Of a stretch of 64,000 bases of DNA, positions 25,159 through 35,061 are shown piece by piece. The notes below the pieces were generated by a model. It was not told the DNA's origin and did not search any database. It worked only from the letters and a program-made list of their open reading frames with translations. The DNA comes from Sporosarcina ureae. GTDB lineage: Bacteria; Bacillota; Bacilli; Bacillales_A; Planococcaceae. The number at the start of each line of letters is the position of its first letter. Within the stretch, counting starts at the first letter, position 1. The stretch spans positions 1,923,501 to 1,987,500 of the forward strand of contig NZ_CP015207.1 in assembly GCF_002101375.1 (NCBI RefSeq), written 5' to 3'. The position numbers and the translations under genes were made by a program.

Positions 25159-25335
25159 TTATTTACGTTTCCACTGTTTACTATCACTGGGAACAATCGC
25201 GCTTGGTTTGCTTGGAAGAAGAGGTGTCATGTCCACAGCCTTGTCCGGATCGGTTGGAAGTACTTGTTTTGCACCGAAGTCTACTTCAATAACATTGTAG
25301 AATTGCATTCTGTGTATCACCGATATTCCATACAT
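25159..25335 (-). pseudogene. probable C-terminal remnant of a protein gene
   Basis: On the minus strand an open frame of 58 codons encodes, after its ATG at 25308, a plausible protein end: MQFYNVIEVDFGAKQVLPTD, then a Pro/Ser-rich tail ending KQWKRK. No ribosome-binding site precedes either ATG (25335 or 25308), and in-frame stops lie just upstream. This fits the decayed 3' end of a longer gene better than a working small one. The terminator at 25057-25092 would serve it. I cannot name the parent family. Confidence 0.4.
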
Positions 25336-25736
25336 CGAAGATCACGTGATAACATGTATGTTTAGGTTACTTCGGAAGGGGATCTATTTCTTGCCATCTA
25401 CTGTACAGAACTTCCGAAAAACGACACTATTATAGCAGTTCATTTTATAGTTTTAGTTAGAACAAGATATTGTGCTCAATTGCTTTTACAGCGTTGTGTT
25501 GCACAACACAATATTGATAGTATACTCCGACTTATTGAAGCATGTGCAGTAAAAATATACTATTGAAATCCTTAGAAAATAGAACCACACCAATGCATGT
25601 ATACGAATTATGATGATGTATGTAGCGAATTTAGTATGTTTGTGTAGTAAAACAACATGTTTTAACATATTCAACTTTTTGCTTAATTAACATGATATAG
25701 TCATTACATATTATGGCGAAAAGGGGATCAACACGT
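25336..25736. other. intergenic region upstream of the SLH gene
   Basis: These 400 AT-rich bases show no convincing gene on either strand. They may hold further decayed sequence of the minus-strand remnant at 25159-25335. A TTAATTAA-type AT-rich stretch lies just before the SLH gene. Confidence 0.45.
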
Positions 25737-26783
25737 ATGAAAAATGTTTTTGCAATAATTTTAATACTTGTTTTGACGTTTTCAGTAGCTTCTAAAACAC
25801 AGGCTTCCACTAAAATATTTACAGATGTACCGAAAAATCATCCGAACTATACTGCGATTATGTATTTGCTGGAAAACAAAGTGATTGAACCTAGTGTGCG
25901 CTTTGGATTAAATGACAAAGTGTCACGTGAAGAAGTTGCAATTATGGTGGCTAAAGCTACAGGGCTTGATGGAAAGAAAACGAAGACGAAGTTTACAGAT
26001 GTTTCTTCTAGCAGATATTCTTCTGGTTATATTAACTCCGCGGTAAAAGCGGGGATTATTAATGGATATCCTGATGGTACGTTCAAACCTACGCAAAAGG
26101 TAACACGTGGACATATGGCTGCTTTTATTGCAAATGCATTTAAATTGACGAAAGAAAAAGATATTCGATTTAAAGACGTACCGAAGGGCTCTACTGCCTA
26201 TAATGCGGTGCGTAAATTGGCCTTTGAAAATATCACCTCAGGCTATCCAGATGGTACATTTAAACCAAATGAAACACTAACACGGTCACATATTGCCGCA
26301 TTTGTAGCAAGAGCCATGGATCCCGCGTTTCGACCTGCGCCGCCAGTCATGGTGACGAGAGGAATTCACTTTGGAATGGATCCTGCTCAAGTAATAAGTG
26401 TTGAATCGAAGTCGCCGGCAATATTGCTTTCTAATTTACGTGAGGGAAATAAACGATTATTGATCTATCGAACTACAAAGTATAATTACTACACCGATTT
26501 GATTTATTACTTCGAAAACAACAAATTGCAGTTCATAACGTATGATTTTATGGAAGGCGAGGATGACTATCATACTTCAGATGAAATGTTTGCGATTTAC
26601 AATGAATTAAATGAGCACGCACAACGTGAATTTGGAGCGGACTATTATTCTGATACCGATTATGAAACTACGTTTAATTCGGGATGGGAAAAGACCGGCT
26701 ATGTGGTGATACTGACAGTGAACGATGACAATGTAAGTACAGCGGCAAATTTAGTGTACTTACCGAATTCGATGATAAAGTAA
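25737..26783 (+). CDS. secreted protein with three S-layer homology (SLH) domains, 348 aa
   Basis: An N-terminal signal peptide (KNVFAIILILVLTFSVASKT, cleavage near residue 24 after TQA) is followed by three SLH domains (about residues 28-80, 88-140 and 148-200). The repeats are marked FTDVPKNHPNYTAI, INGYPDGTFKPTQKVTRGHM and SGYPDGTFKPNETLTRSHI. SLH domains bind secondary cell-wall polymer and anchor proteins to the surface. The C-terminal 145 residues are a soluble domain I do not recognise, rich in Tyr and Asp. ATG 25737 is preferred because AAGGGG precedes it. It is not part of the B. subtilis arrangement here. Confidence 0.88.
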   Translation: MKNVFAIILILVLTFSVASKTQASTKIFTDVPKNHPNYTAIMYLLENKVIEPSVRFGLNDKVSREEVAIMVAKATGLDGKKTKTKFTDVSSSRYSSGYINSAVKAGIINGYPDGTFKPTQKVTRGHMAAFIANAFKLTKEKDIRFKDVPKGSTAYNAVRKLAFENITSGYPDGTFKPNETLTRSHIAAFVARAMDPAFRPAPPVMVTRGIHFGMDPAQVISVESKSPAILLSNLREGNKRLLIYRTTKYNYYTDLIYYFENNKLQFITYDFMEGEDDYHTSDEMFAIYNELNEHAQREFGADYYSDTDYETTFNSGWEKTGYVVILTVNDDNVSTAANLVYLPNSMIK

Positions 26784-26798
26784 TAGATGAATTAGTAG

Positions 26799-26830
26799 AG
26801 TTGCAGAGTGAAATGGCTTTGCAACTTTTT
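26799..26830 (+). terminator. terminator after the SLH gene (copy B)
   Basis: AGTTGCAGAG / CTTTGCAACT with an 8-nt loop is followed by TTTT. Its stem is a variant of the terminators at 25057 and 28699. Confidence 0.75.
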
Positions 26831-26958
26831 CTAATACATAAAATGATGATAGGAACTTCAATTTTCTGTGATTTACGATATGATGGAGTGAACATTCATT
26901 ATACGTACGAAAATTCTCAGTCCTTGTGTAGATCTATAGAATGGCAGGAGGAGAAAGT

Positions 26959-27162
26959 GTGAAGAAAGGAAATATAGGTCGTGCACTATTCGCTGGTGTC
27001 TTTGTCGGTATCTTCAGCTTGATCAAGGAGTTGTTTTTTGAGGGTTTGAATTCATTTTTATCGATTGCGCTTATGGCAGCGGCTGCTTTAATCGGTTATT
27101 GGTTGGGAAATAAAATATTGATGAGACGTGAAGAAAAGAGAAACAATAAAACTGCTACATAA
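26959..27162 (+). CDS. small membrane protein, 67 aa
   Basis: I do not recognise the family. Two hydrophobic segments are visible: about residues 8-24 (ALFAGVFVGIFSLIKELFF) and 32-52 (SFLSIALMAAAALIGYWLGN). A basic C-terminal tail follows (MRREEKRNNK). GTG 26959 is preferred, with GGAGGAG about 7 nt upstream; the ATG at 26941 precedes that RBS. It lies 21 bp before the nitronate monooxygenase gene and is probably co-transcribed with it. Confidence 0.65.
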   Translation: MKKGNIGRALFAGVFVGIFSLIKELFFEGLNSFLSIALMAAAALIGYWLGNKILMRREEKRNNKTAT

Positions 27163-27183
27163 TATTTTGAGGGGGCAGTAAAG

Positions 27184-28278
27184 ATGTGGAATAAAAATGA
27201 TGTAACAAAAAAACTTGGAATTACATACCCCATCATTCAAGCAGGAATGGCTGGCGGTACGACCACACCTGAGCTAATAGCTGCTGTATCCAATGCGGGT
27301 GGCTTGGGTACTCTAGGGGCAGGCTATATGAAGGCGGAAGATATGAGAGAAGCGATAAAGAAGATAAAGGCACTAACGGATCAGCCTTTCGGAGTCAATT
27401 TGTTTATTCCAGAGACAGCAGAGGTATCCACAGATAAGATTAGAAAGGCTAACGAATTATTACGACCTTATCGTGAAGAGTTACAAATTGCTGAACCTGA
27501 TGTAAAGCAAGTGTCTAGCGAGAACTTTGATAAGCAAGTGGAAGTCCTAATTGAAGAAGAGATAACGGTTTGTAGTTTCACCTTTGGGGTGCCGTCTAAA
27601 GAAAATGTCCGAAGATTAAAAGAAGAGAACATCATCGTTATGGGGACTGCTACGACTGTGAAAGAAGCTATAATCAATGAAGGATACGGAGTCGATATGG
27701 TCGTGATGCAAGGAAGCGAAGCGGGGGGACATCGTGGTACATTTTCAGGAAGCTTCGGCGATTCTATGATCGGAACGATGTCGCTTATTCCTCAAGCTGT
27801 AGACCATGTCCAGATTCCGGTTATTGCTGCTGGAGGCATTATGGATGGAAGAGGTGTCTTAGCAGCTCTTACACTCGGAGCACAAGCGGTTCAAATGGGG
27901 ACTGCTTTTGTAACGGCAGTTGAAAGCGGAGCGAAAACACAACATATCGATGCTATTCTCACAAGCACGGAAGATCAAACTGTCATCACATCGGTATTTA
28001 GTGGTAAACCAGCAAGGGGCATTCAAAATGACTTTATCCGTGAAATAAAACCTTACGAAGAAGATTTACCGGATTATCCTATAATGAACACATTGACAGC
28101 AGGAATTCGAAGTGAAGCGGCCAAGCAAAATCGTCCCCAATGGATCCATCTTTGGAGCGGACAGTCACCTCGCTTAAGTGCGAGACGAAATGCCGCAGCT
28201 TTGCTGTCGCGAATCGTTTTACAAGTTGAAACTATCATACGTGACAGACGATTGGAGGGTAACGATGACGACACATAA
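27184..28278 (+). CDS. nitronate monooxygenase (2-nitropropane dioxygenase family)
   Basis: This FMN-dependent TIM-barrel oxidoreductase oxidises alkyl nitronates such as propionate-3-nitronate. Visible motifs are [20 protein letters not shown] near the N-terminus and the catalytic-histidine region [12 protein letters not shown]. The phosphate-binding segments are [20 protein letters not shown] and [15 protein letters not shown]. The length of 364 aa is normal for class I NMO. GAGGGGG precedes the ATG. The stop overlaps the DUF2200 gene by 14 bp. Some family members act in other FMN reactions, so the substrate is not certain. Confidence 0.88.
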   Translation: MWNKNDVTKKLGITYPIIQAGMAGGTTTPELIAAVSNAGGLGTLGAGYMKAEDMREAIKKIKALTDQPFGVNLFIPETAEVSTDKIRKANELLRPYREELQIAEPDVKQVSSENFDKQVEVLIEEEITVCSFTFGVPSKENVRRLKEENIIVMGTATTVKEAIINEGYGVDMVVMQGSEAGGHRGTFSGSFGDSMIGTMSLIPQAVDHVQIPVIAAGGIMDGRGVLAALTLGAQAVQMGTAFVTAVESGAKTQHIDAILTSTEDQTVITSVFSGKPARGIQNDFIREIKPYEEDLPDYPIMNTLTAGIRSEAAKQNRPQWIHLWSGQSPRLSARRNAAALLSRIVLQVETIIRDRRLEGNDDDT

Positions 28279-28615
28279 GATTTATACAATGAGTTTTGCC
28301 AAGGTTTACCCGCTCTATATTAAAAAGGCAGAGAAAAAAGGACGCACAAAATCGGAAGTCGAGGAAATCATTCGTTGGTTGACGGGATACAGCCAAGAAG
28401 AGCTGGAAGTACAAATAGAAAAACAGACAGACTTTGAGACGTTCTTTGCTGAAGCTCCTAAGATGAATTCTTCACGGGGACTAATCAAAGGGGTAATATG
28501 TGGTGTTAGAGTGGAGGATATTGAAGAATCCACGATGCGAGAAATACGTTATTTAGATAAACTGATTGATGAGTTGGCGAAGGGTAAAGCGATGGAAAAG
28601 ATCTTACGCAAATAA
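28265..28615 (+). CDS. DUF2200 family protein, 116 aa
   Basis: This small cytoplasmic protein matches the DUF2200 pattern: [20 protein letters not shown], then [18 protein letters not shown] and [17 protein letters not shown]. Its function is unknown. ATG 28265, with GGAGGG upstream, is the clear start; it overlaps the nitronate monooxygenase end. It is the last gene of the accessory block before the copy C terminator. Confidence 0.82.
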   Translation: MTTHKIYTMSFAKVYPLYIKKAEKKGRTKSEVEEIIRWLTGYSQEELEVQIEKQTDFETFFAEAPKMNSSRGLIKGVICGVRVEDIEESTMREIRYLDKLIDELAKGKAMEKILRK

Positions 28616-28698
28616 CAAATGAAATTTAAAGTATTCAAAACTAACTGTAAGAATGCTCGACTACAGAACTGTAGAACGGAAATTCTCGTAACAAAGTA

Positions 28699-28728
28699 AA
28701 CTGCAAAGGCTTTGCAGTTCTTTTTTTT
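28699..28728 (+). terminator. terminator after the DUF2200 gene (copy C)
   Basis: AACTGCAAAG / CTTTGCAGTT is followed by CTTTTTTTT. The stem is identical to the sspF terminator at 25057. Confidence 0.88.
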
Positions 28729-28805
28729 ATTTAATCCCCTTATGTTCTATTCATTCTGTGGTAATATATGAGCAAGAACAATGCAGTGGGGAGGGAGCTT
28801 TTATC

Positions 28806-29672
28806 ATGATTTACGAAAAGGCGCCTGCGAAAATCAACTTAACATTAGACGTGTTGAGTAAAAGGCCGGATGGCTATCATGATGTCGAGATGATTATGAC
28901 AACGGTTGATTTGGCTGACCGTATCTGGCTACGTCCTACGACGGATCACGCCATTACGATTAAGTCATCTCATCGATTTGTGCCAAATGATCGCAAAAAC
29001 TTGGCGTATCAAGCAGCGGATTTATTAAGAAAACGTTATCGCTTGAATTATGGAGTTGAAATTACTCTGGATAAAAATATTCCGATTGCCGCAGGACTAG
29101 CAGGCGGTAGTTCAGATGCAGCCGCGACTCTTCGTGGATTAAACCGCCTATGGGAACTGGGCTTAACTTTGGATCAGCTGGCAACCCTAGGTGCGGAAAT
29201 TGGATCGGATGTATCATTTTGTGTATATGGTGGCACTGCTATTGCAAGAGGGCGAGGAGAAGACATTACGCATCTACCTGCTCCACCTAACTGCTGGGTC
29301 GTGCTGGCGAAACCGACAATCGGCGTTTCCACTGGCAATATCTATGGTCAGTTGAACTTGTCTTCTATCACGCATCCGCAAACGGAGCGTATGATAGAAG
29401 CGTTGCAAGAGAGTGATTATGACAAGATGTGTGCATCACTAGGCAATGTGCTGGAGCCTGTAACGATGGGTCTTCATGAGGAAGTCATCATACTCAAGGA
29501 ACAAATGGAGCGTTTTGGCGCGGATGCTGTTTTAATGAGCGGTAGCGGTCCGACGGTATTTGGACTGGTAAAACACGAATCGCGTGTGCCAAGAATTGTC
29601 AATGCTTTAAAAGGGTTTTGCCATGATGTGCATGCAGTGCGTATGCTTGGGGAACCTATTGTAGTTGATTAA
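28806..29672 (+). CDS. ispE: 4-diphosphocytidyl-2-C-methyl-D-erythritol kinase
   Basis: IspE phosphorylates CDP-methylerythritol in the MEP isoprenoid pathway. GHMP kinase motifs are visible: [20 protein letters not shown], the ATP loop [15 protein letters not shown] (near residue 97) and the C-terminal [15 protein letters not shown] 28806, with GGGAGG upstream, gives 288 aa, the usual length. It precedes purR as in B. subtilis. Confidence 0.95.
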   Translation: MIYEKAPAKINLTLDVLSKRPDGYHDVEMIMTTVDLADRIWLRPTTDHAITIKSSHRFVPNDRKNLAYQAADLLRKRYRLNYGVEITLDKNIPIAAGLAGGSSDAAATLRGLNRLWELGLTLDQLATLGAEIGSDVSFCVYGGTAIARGRGEDITHLPAPPNCWVVLAKPTIGVSTGNIYGQLNLSSITHPQTERMIEALQESDYDKMCASLGNVLEPVTMGLHEEVIILKEQMERFGADAVLMSGSGPTVFGLVKHESRVPRIVNALKGFCHDVHAVRMLGEPIVVD

Positions 29673-29730
29673 TGCCGGACAATTATGATAATGTACTTAT
29701 AAATCATTCGGATTTAGGAGTCGGTATTAT

Positions 29731-30573
29731 ATGAAATGGAAAAGAAGTGAAAGGCTTGTCGATATGACACGTCATTTGCTGGAAAATCCGCACACACTCA
29801 TTTCTTTGACGTTTTTTTCGAACCGGTATTCAGCGGCCAAGTCCTCAATTAGTGAAGATCTTGGTATTTTGAAAGAGACATTTGAAGAGAGTAGTACGGG
29901 TCGTTTAGTGACGATTTCAGGCGCTGCTGGCGGTATTAAATATATTCCGTTGGTCGGTCGTGAAGAGGTAAAGGAAGTCATTCATTTACTAATGAATGAA
30001 CTCAGGAAATCGGATCGATTGCTTCCTGGCGGTTATTTGTATATGACTGACCTATTGGGGAATCCTCGTTTTCTTGATCGAATTGGCAAAGTGATTGCGA
30101 CAGCTTTTTTTGATAAAGAAATCGATGCAATCATGACAGTTGCGACGAAAGGTATTCCGATTGCCCATGCGATAGCCCGTCATTTAAACGTGCCTGTAAT
30201 CGTAGTTAGACGGGACAGCAAAGTGACGGAAGGTCCTACTGTCAGCATTAATTACGTTTCTGGTTCTGCCCGTAGGATCCAAACAATGGTACTGTCAAAG
30301 AGAAGTATGCAGAGCGGTCAAAAAGTATTGTTGACAGATGACTTTATGAAAGTGGGCGGCACGATGCAAGGTATGAAGAGCTTGCTTGAAGAATTCAACT
30401 GTGAACTTGGCGGTGTGGCGGTCCTAGTAGAAGCTGAACATCTTGAAGAAGTTCTGGTTGATGATTATCTTTCATTAGTGAAACTGCATGCTGTCGATGA
30501 GAAACACCGCAAGATCGAGTTGGAAGAAGGGAATTATTTCACGAGGGGCGGTAATGAGTTATGGAATATGTAA
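29731..30573 (+). CDS. purR: purine operon repressor PurR
   Basis: This is the Gram-positive PurR: an N-terminal winged helix ([20 protein letters not shown], then [10 protein letters not shown]) and a C-terminal phosphoribosyltransferase-like domain. The PRPP-binding loop is [14 protein letters not shown] (near residue 199). It represses purine genes and releases DNA on binding PRPP. The length of 280 aa is normal. No PurBox pair was evident upstream. It overlaps ridA by 13 bp. Confidence 0.95.
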   Translation: MKWKRSERLVDMTRHLLENPHTLISLTFFSNRYSAAKSSISEDLGILKETFEESSTGRLVTISGAAGGIKYIPLVGREEVKEVIHLLMNELRKSDRLLPGGYLYMTDLLGNPRFLDRIGKVIATAFFDKEIDAIMTVATKGIPIAHAIARHLNVPVIVVRRDSKVTEGPTVSINYVSGSARRIQTMVLSKRSMQSGQKVLLTDDFMKVGGTMQGMKSLLEEFNCELGGVAVLVEAEHLEEVLVDDYLSLVKLHAVDEKHRKIELEEGNYFTRGGNELWNM

Positions 30574-30935
30574 AAACAGAACAAGCACCACAGGCAATTG
30601 GACCTTATTCACAAGCAGTAAAAGTGAACGGTGTAGTGTACACGTCAGGACAGATTCCTTTGACGCTTGCTGGTGAAGTAGTAAGTGGCGGAATAGAAGC
30701 ACAGACAAATCAAGTTCTTCAAAACTTGAGCAAAGTACTGGAAGAAGCGGGTTCAAGCTTACAACAAGTCATTAAAACCACAGTATTTATTCAAGACATG
30801 AATGAATTTGGAGCGCTAAATGCCATTTATGAAGAACACTTTGGGGAGCATAAACCGGCTCGCTCGACAGTGGAAGTGGCCCGTCTTCCAAAAGATGTAC
30901 GAGTAGAAATCGAAGCAATCGCGCTTTGTAAGTAA
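30561..30935 (+). CDS. ridA: RidA family reactive-intermediate deaminase (YabJ)
   Basis: RidA hydrolyses reactive enamine/imine intermediates from PLP enzymes to ketoacids. The family signatures are [20 protein letters not shown] and the catalytic-Arg segment [20 protein letters not shown]. The length of 124 aa is normal. The ATG lies inside the end of purR with GAGG upstream, so translation is coupled, as with purR-yabJ in B. subtilis. Confidence 0.95.
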   Translation: MEYVKTEQAPQAIGPYSQAVKVNGVVYTSGQIPLTLAGEVVSGGIEAQTNQVLQNLSKVLEEAGSSLQQVIKTTVFIQDMNEFGALNAIYEEHFGEHKPARSTVEVARLPKDVRVEIEAIALCK

Positions 30936-30947
30936 TTGAATGTGAAG

Positions 30948-30983
30948 CCCGACCTGACGTAATCTAGATCAGGTCGGGTTTTC
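30948..30983 (+). terminator. terminator after ridA
   Basis: The stem CCCGACCTGA / TCAGGTCGGG is followed by TTTTCTT. Confidence 0.92.
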
Positions 30984-31188
30984 TTGTTAGTAGAGAATGA
31001 GTAGGTGGAAAGTAGCTGTATATTTGAAGGAATATACAAATATTAAAAAATTCACAAAAGATTCTATTTTCATTCGACTGAAAAACTAGTATTATAGAAT
31101 CAGCACCAGTATTATGGTTAAAAAATTCATCGTGCCAACTAACCTAGAATACGTTCAGTGTGAAAACGACAACAAGGGAGTGGGGAAA

Positions 31189-31476
31189 ATGGAAATCACA
31201 GATGTGAGATTACGCAAGGTAGACACGGAAGGTAGAATGAGAGCAATTGCTTCCATTACGCTTAACGATCAGTTTGTTATCCATGATATCCGAGTTATCG
31301 AGGGGAATGACGGATTATTTGTGGCAATGCCTAGCAAACGCACACCGGATGGGGAGTTCCGTGATGTGGCGCATCCGATTAATTCAGATGCACGGACAAA
31401 AGTACAGGAGTCCATTCTAGCGGCTTATCATCGAGTAGACGAACAGCAAGGGGAATTACAAGAGGCTGTTCTATAA
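31189..31476 (+). CDS. spoVG: SpoVG (septation/stage V regulator)
   Basis: SpoVG is a small nucleic-acid-binding regulator; in B. subtilis it is transcribed by sigma-H and represses asymmetric septation. The family sequence is intact: [20 protein letters not shown], then [16 protein letters not shown] and [23 protein letters not shown] 31189, with AAGGGAGTGGGG upstream, gives 95 aa; the frame running back to 31114 lacks an RBS and is not conserved. I could not settle on a sigma-H promoter by eye. Confidence 0.95.
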   Translation: MEITDVRLRKVDTEGRMRAIASITLNDQFVIHDIRVIEGNDGLFVAMPSKRTPDGEFRDVAHPINSDARTKVQESILAAYHRVDEQQGELQEAVL

Positions 31477-31520
31477 TTTATATCGTTAGAGAAAGCGTTT
31501 CCATTCTTCGTATCTATCAA

Positions 31521-31554
31521 AAGGCCATCTATTCGAGTAGATGGCCTTATTATT
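31521..31554 (+). terminator. spoVG terminator
   Basis: The stem AAGGCCATCTA / TAGATGGCCTT is followed by ATTATT. The hairpin is strong and the T tract weak. Confidence 0.75.
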
Positions 31555-31924
31555 GTCTTGAAATGGAAGTGGAGAAGCGGGTAGCAGTAGGGGAGTAGGG
31601 ATTGAGTGCAAAGATGTGCTCCTAATGCTTCGCTTTTACTCGCAAAAGCCGTCCCTACCGCAGATTCATGAAGAAAGCATCCGCCAACTGGCGCTTCCAT
31701 CCCCTCGTACTTACAAATTCCCGCCTACTCCTAATTACTTGCATTTTTGAACGCTTCCTCTATAATTACCTACCACTATTATTATCGCTATGCCAATATA
31801 ATCACAAAAAGATTAACAATCATAAAATAAAGTTATGTAATTGTCAAGGGGATATGCTTGAAAAAATCAGTCATTTCCGATATAGTCAATTATGAATTTA
31901 TCAAATAAGGATGGAGGCTGACAG
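31555..31924. other. intergenic region between spoVG and glmU
   Basis: I see no convincing gene in these 370 bp. A 75-codon open frame at 31668 has no RBS and an unnatural composition. The region ends with the glmU promoter at 31858-31886. No glmS-type ribozyme or riboswitch is recognisable. Confidence 0.5.
31858..31886 (+). promoter_or_regulatory. glmU sigma-A promoter
   Basis: TTGAAA (31858-31863), a 17-bp spacer and TATAGT (31881-31886) lie 39 bp before the glmU ATG. Confidence 0.75.
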
Positions 31925-33283
31925 ATGACAAATACATATGCGATCGTCCTGGCAGCGGGACAGGGCACGCGAATGAAGTCGGATCTTTATAAAGTACTTC
32001 ATCCTGTCTGTGGAAAGCCAATGGTGGAGCACGTAATCGATCACATTCGTGATCTCCGCTCAGATCGGATCGTCACGATTGTCGGTCATGGTGCCGAGAT
32101 GGTAGAGCAGACGCTGGGCAACAAAAGTGAATATGCGCTACAAGCACAACAACTGGGCACAGCACATGCCGTGCAACAAGCTGAGAGTGTACTTGCAGAC
32201 CTTGAAGGTACTACGCTCGTCGTCTGTGGGGATACACCGTTAATTAGTACTGAGACAATGGCAGCACTCCTCGCACACCACCATGAAACGGAAGCGAAGG
32301 CGACAATACTTACTGCAATTGCAGATGATCCAACGGGTTATGGCCGCATCATCCGTGCAGAGAATGGTGACGTAATGCGAAACGTCGAACATAAAGATAC
32401 GAATGATAGTGAGCGTCTTGTTAAGGAAATTAATACAGGCACGTATTGCTTCGATAATCGTGTGTTATTCGACACACTGAAAAAAGTGAATAACGACAAT
32501 GCGCAAGGTGAGTATTATCTTCCGGATGTATTAGGGATTTTGAAATCTGAAGGACAGCGAATTTCTGCTTATACGACGCCAGATTTCCATGAAACACTGG
32601 GCGTCAATGATCGCGTGGCGCTGGCACAAGCTGAAAAAAGTATGCGCCAATTGATTGCGGAGAAGCACATGCGTAACGGTGTCACAATCATCAGCCCTGA
32701 GCAGACAGTGATCAGTGCAGAAGCGGAAATAGGACGTGATACTGTTATCCAACCTGGTGTACTGATTGAGGGTGCTACAAAAATCGGTTCACAATGTGTC
32801 ATTGGTCCCAATAGTCATATCCAAAACAGTACAGTGGGCGACAACACGATGATTCATTCGTCAGTCGTTCGTGATAGTAAAGTTGGAAATCAGACTGCCG
32901 TCGGTCCATTTGCGCACTTACGACCCGAAACACAGCTTGGTGATCATGTGAAAGTAGGCAACTTCGTTGAGGTGAAAAAATCTCAACTTGGTGACGAAAG
33001 TAAAGTTTCCCACCTCAGTTACATAGGGGATACAGAAATAGGCAAGAATGTTAATGTTGGCTGTGGTACGATTACAGTGAATTACGATGGGAAAAACAAG
33101 TACAAAACAGAGATTGAAGACAATGCATTTATTGGCTGCAATGCCAATTTGGTCGCACCGGTCACGATAGGAAAGAATGCGATTGTGGCAGCGGGATCCA
33201 CAGTCACAAAAAATGTTCCAGAAAATTCACTTGCAATTGCACGTGTTCGGCAAGAGAATAAAGAAGGATACGTAAAAAACTAA
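31925..33283 (+). CDS. glmU: bifunctional UDP-GlcNAc pyrophosphorylase / GlcN-1-P acetyltransferase
   Basis: GlmU makes UDP-GlcNAc for peptidoglycan and teichoic acids. The N-terminal uridyltransferase has [20 protein letters not shown] (residues 9-28) and TPLISTETM. From about residue 250 the left-handed beta-helix of the acetyltransferase is visible as hexapeptide repeats, with [20 protein letters not shown] and [16 protein letters not shown]. The length of 452 aa is normal. AAGGATGGAGG lies upstream of the ATG. It is followed by prs after 27 bp. Confidence 0.96.
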   Translation: MTNTYAIVLAAGQGTRMKSDLYKVLHPVCGKPMVEHVIDHIRDLRSDRIVTIVGHGAEMVEQTLGNKSEYALQAQQLGTAHAVQQAESVLADLEGTTLVVCGDTPLISTETMAALLAHHHETEAKATILTAIADDPTGYGRIIRAENGDVMRNVEHKDTNDSERLVKEINTGTYCFDNRVLFDTLKKVNNDNAQGEYYLPDVLGILKSEGQRISAYTTPDFHETLGVNDRVALAQAEKSMRQLIAEKHMRNGVTIISPEQTVISAEAEIGRDTVIQPGVLIEGATKIGSQCVIGPNSHIQNSTVGDNTMIHSSVVRDSKVGNQTAVGPFAHLRPETQLGDHVKVGNFVEVKKSQLGDESKVSHLSYIGDTEIGKNVNVGCGTITVNYDGKNKYKTEIEDNAFIGCNANLVAPVTIGKNAIVAAGSTVTKNVPENSLAIARVRQENKEGYVKN

Positions 33284-33310
33284 TCTTACCCAACTAACAG
33301 GAGGGCCATC

Positions 33311-34270
33311 ATGGCAAATCAATATCCAAACGACAAACTGAAAATCTTTTCTTTAACTGCGAACGAACCACTTGCAAAAGAAGTAGCAGATCAAGTCGGG
33401 CTTCCGCTCGGCAAGCTCTCAGTCAAACGTTTTAGTGACGGGGAAATTCAAATCAATATCGATGAAAGCATCCGTGGCTGTGAAGTATTTGTTATTCAAT
33501 CAACTTCTAATCCGGTCAACGATAACTTAATGGAGCTTCTCATTATGTTAGATGCCTTAATGCGTGCATCTGCGCGTACGATTAACGTGGTTATGCCATA
33601 TTACGGGTATGCACGCCAAGACCGTAAAGCGAGTTCACGTGAACCTATAACGGCTAAATTAGTTGCAAACTTACTAGAAAAGGCAGGCGCTGATCGTGTA
33701 ATTGCAGTAGACTTGCACGCGCCACAAATACAAGGTTTCTTCGACATTCCAATCGATCACTTGATTGCAGAACCCATCCTAACGGAATACTTCCAGAATC
33801 AAGGATTAGCAGGCGATGATCTTGTTATCGTTTCACCTGACCATGGCGGTGTAACGCGTGCGCGTAAAATGGCGGATCGTATGAAAGCACCAATTGCAAT
33901 AATCGATAAGCGTCGCCCACGTCCGAACGTAGCGGAAGTGATGAATATTGTTGGCAATGTAGAAGGAAAAACGGCCATTTTAATTGATGATATTATCGAT
34001 ACAGCCGGAACTATAACCATTGCTGCGAGCGCTCTAATTGAAAGTGGAGCAAAAGAAGTGTATGCTTGTTGTTCACACCCTGTTTTATCCGGACCAGCGA
34101 TTGAGCGCATTAATAATTCTCAAATCAAGCAATTAGTGATTACGAATTCTATTAAATTGCCGGAAAGTAAACAATCTCCAAAAATCAAACAACTATCGAT
34201 TGCGCCATTGTTGGCATCTGCAATCATTCGTGTGTTTGAGAATAAGTCTGTAAGTACATTATTTGAATGA
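33311..34270 (+). CDS. prs: ribose-phosphate pyrophosphokinase
   Basis: Prs makes PRPP from ribose-5-phosphate and ATP, feeding purine, pyrimidine, His, Trp and NAD synthesis. Signatures include [39 protein letters not shown] and the PRPP loop [10 protein letters not shown] (residues 226-235). The length of 319 aa is normal. AGGAGGG precedes the ATG. The pairing with glmU is conserved in Bacillales, and PRPP also controls PurR encoded upstream. Confidence 0.97.
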   Translation: MANQYPNDKLKIFSLTANEPLAKEVADQVGLPLGKLSVKRFSDGEIQINIDESIRGCEVFVIQSTSNPVNDNLMELLIMLDALMRASARTINVVMPYYGYARQDRKASSREPITAKLVANLLEKAGADRVIAVDLHAPQIQGFFDIPIDHLIAEPILTEYFQNQGLAGDDLVIVSPDHGGVTRARKMADRMKAPIAIIDKRRPRPNVAEVMNIVGNVEGKTAILIDDIIDTAGTITIAASALIESGAKEVYACCSHPVLSGPAIERINNSQIKQLVITNSIKLPESKQSPKIKQLSIAPLLASAIIRVFENKSVSTLFE

Positions 34271-34351
34271 TGAATAGTTAACTGATATCTTCTGATATTG
34301 AATATTCAAAGATGTATAAAAAACTTAATGATAGGATAGGTGACTGTACAA

Positions 34352-34981
34352 ATGAGCACAATTAAGTCGAACTTAAGAGAAACTGATAAGAAGACAGTAA
34401 GCGAATTAAGAAAAAGCGGTTGGATTCCTTCAGTAGTATACGGTTATAAAACAGAAAGCACGCCAATCGCGGTAAAAGAACGTGATCTTCTAGACACACT
34501 TCGTGAAACAGGAAGAAACGGTGTAATCAAATTGACTGTTGACGGCAACGATGTAAACGTCGTATTAAACGATTATCAGTCTGACGTTTTGACTGGTTTC
34601 CTTACACACGCTGACTTCTTGGCGATCAATATGACAGAAGAGCTTGAAGTAGATGTAGCGATCAACCTTGTTGGGGACGCGCCAGGTGAAAAAGCAGGCG
34701 GAACAATTCAACAACCGGTATGGGAAGTTACAATTCGCGTAAAGCCATCTGACATTCCTGAACATATCGACGTAGATGTTTCAGAACTTGAAATTGGTGA
34801 AACAATTCTTGTTAGTGATATCCGCGAAAAAGTGAAGTTTGAAATCTTGACTGAGGACGAAGTAGGGTTAGTAACTATTTCTGCTCCACGTACTGAAGAA
34901 GAAATGGAAGCATTAGATGAAGCTACTGAAAGCACTGAAGCTGAGCCGGAAGTAATCGGTGAAGATAAAGAAGAGAAATAA
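34352..34981 (+). CDS. ctc: 50S ribosomal protein L25 / general stress protein Ctc
   Basis: This CTC-type L25 binds 5S rRNA. The N-terminal L25 domain (residues 1-95) shows KKTVSELRKSGWIPSVVYGY. A C-terminal beta domain (about 100-185) is followed by a Glu-rich tail, which CTC proteins often have. ATG 34352 with AGGATAGG upstream gives 209 aa; the earlier GTG at 34340 overlaps the RBS. In B. subtilis ctc is sigma-B induced; I did not find a clear sigma-B promoter here. Confidence 0.93.
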   Translation: MSTIKSNLRETDKKTVSELRKSGWIPSVVYGYKTESTPIAVKERDLLDTLRETGRNGVIKLTVDGNDVNVVLNDYQSDVLTGFLTHADFLAINMTEELEVDVAINLVGDAPGEKAGGTIQQPVWEVTIRVKPSDIPEHIDVDVSELEIGETILVSDIREKVKFEILTEDEVGLVTISAPRTEEEMEALDEATESTEAEPEVIGEDKEEK

Positions 34982-34991
34982 GTTACAAAAT

Positions 34992-35024
34992 GGGCGCACG
35001 AGTTTGAACCGTGCGCTCCTTTTC
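34992..35024 (+). terminator. ctc terminator
   Basis: The stem GGGCGCACG / CGTGCGCTC is followed by CTTTTC. Confidence 0.85.
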
Positions 35025-35061
35025 TATGTATATATATTGTTTAGAAAAGGAAGAGAAGAAC

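Noticed and set aside
25153-25365. Plus-strand 70-codon frame after sspF
   Set aside because: No RBS and an odd composition; the minus strand of the same bases reads more like protein.
31668-31895. Plus-strand 75-codon frame before glmU
   Set aside because: No RBS, cysteine/leucine/tyrosine-heavy chance composition, and it overlaps the glmU promoter region.
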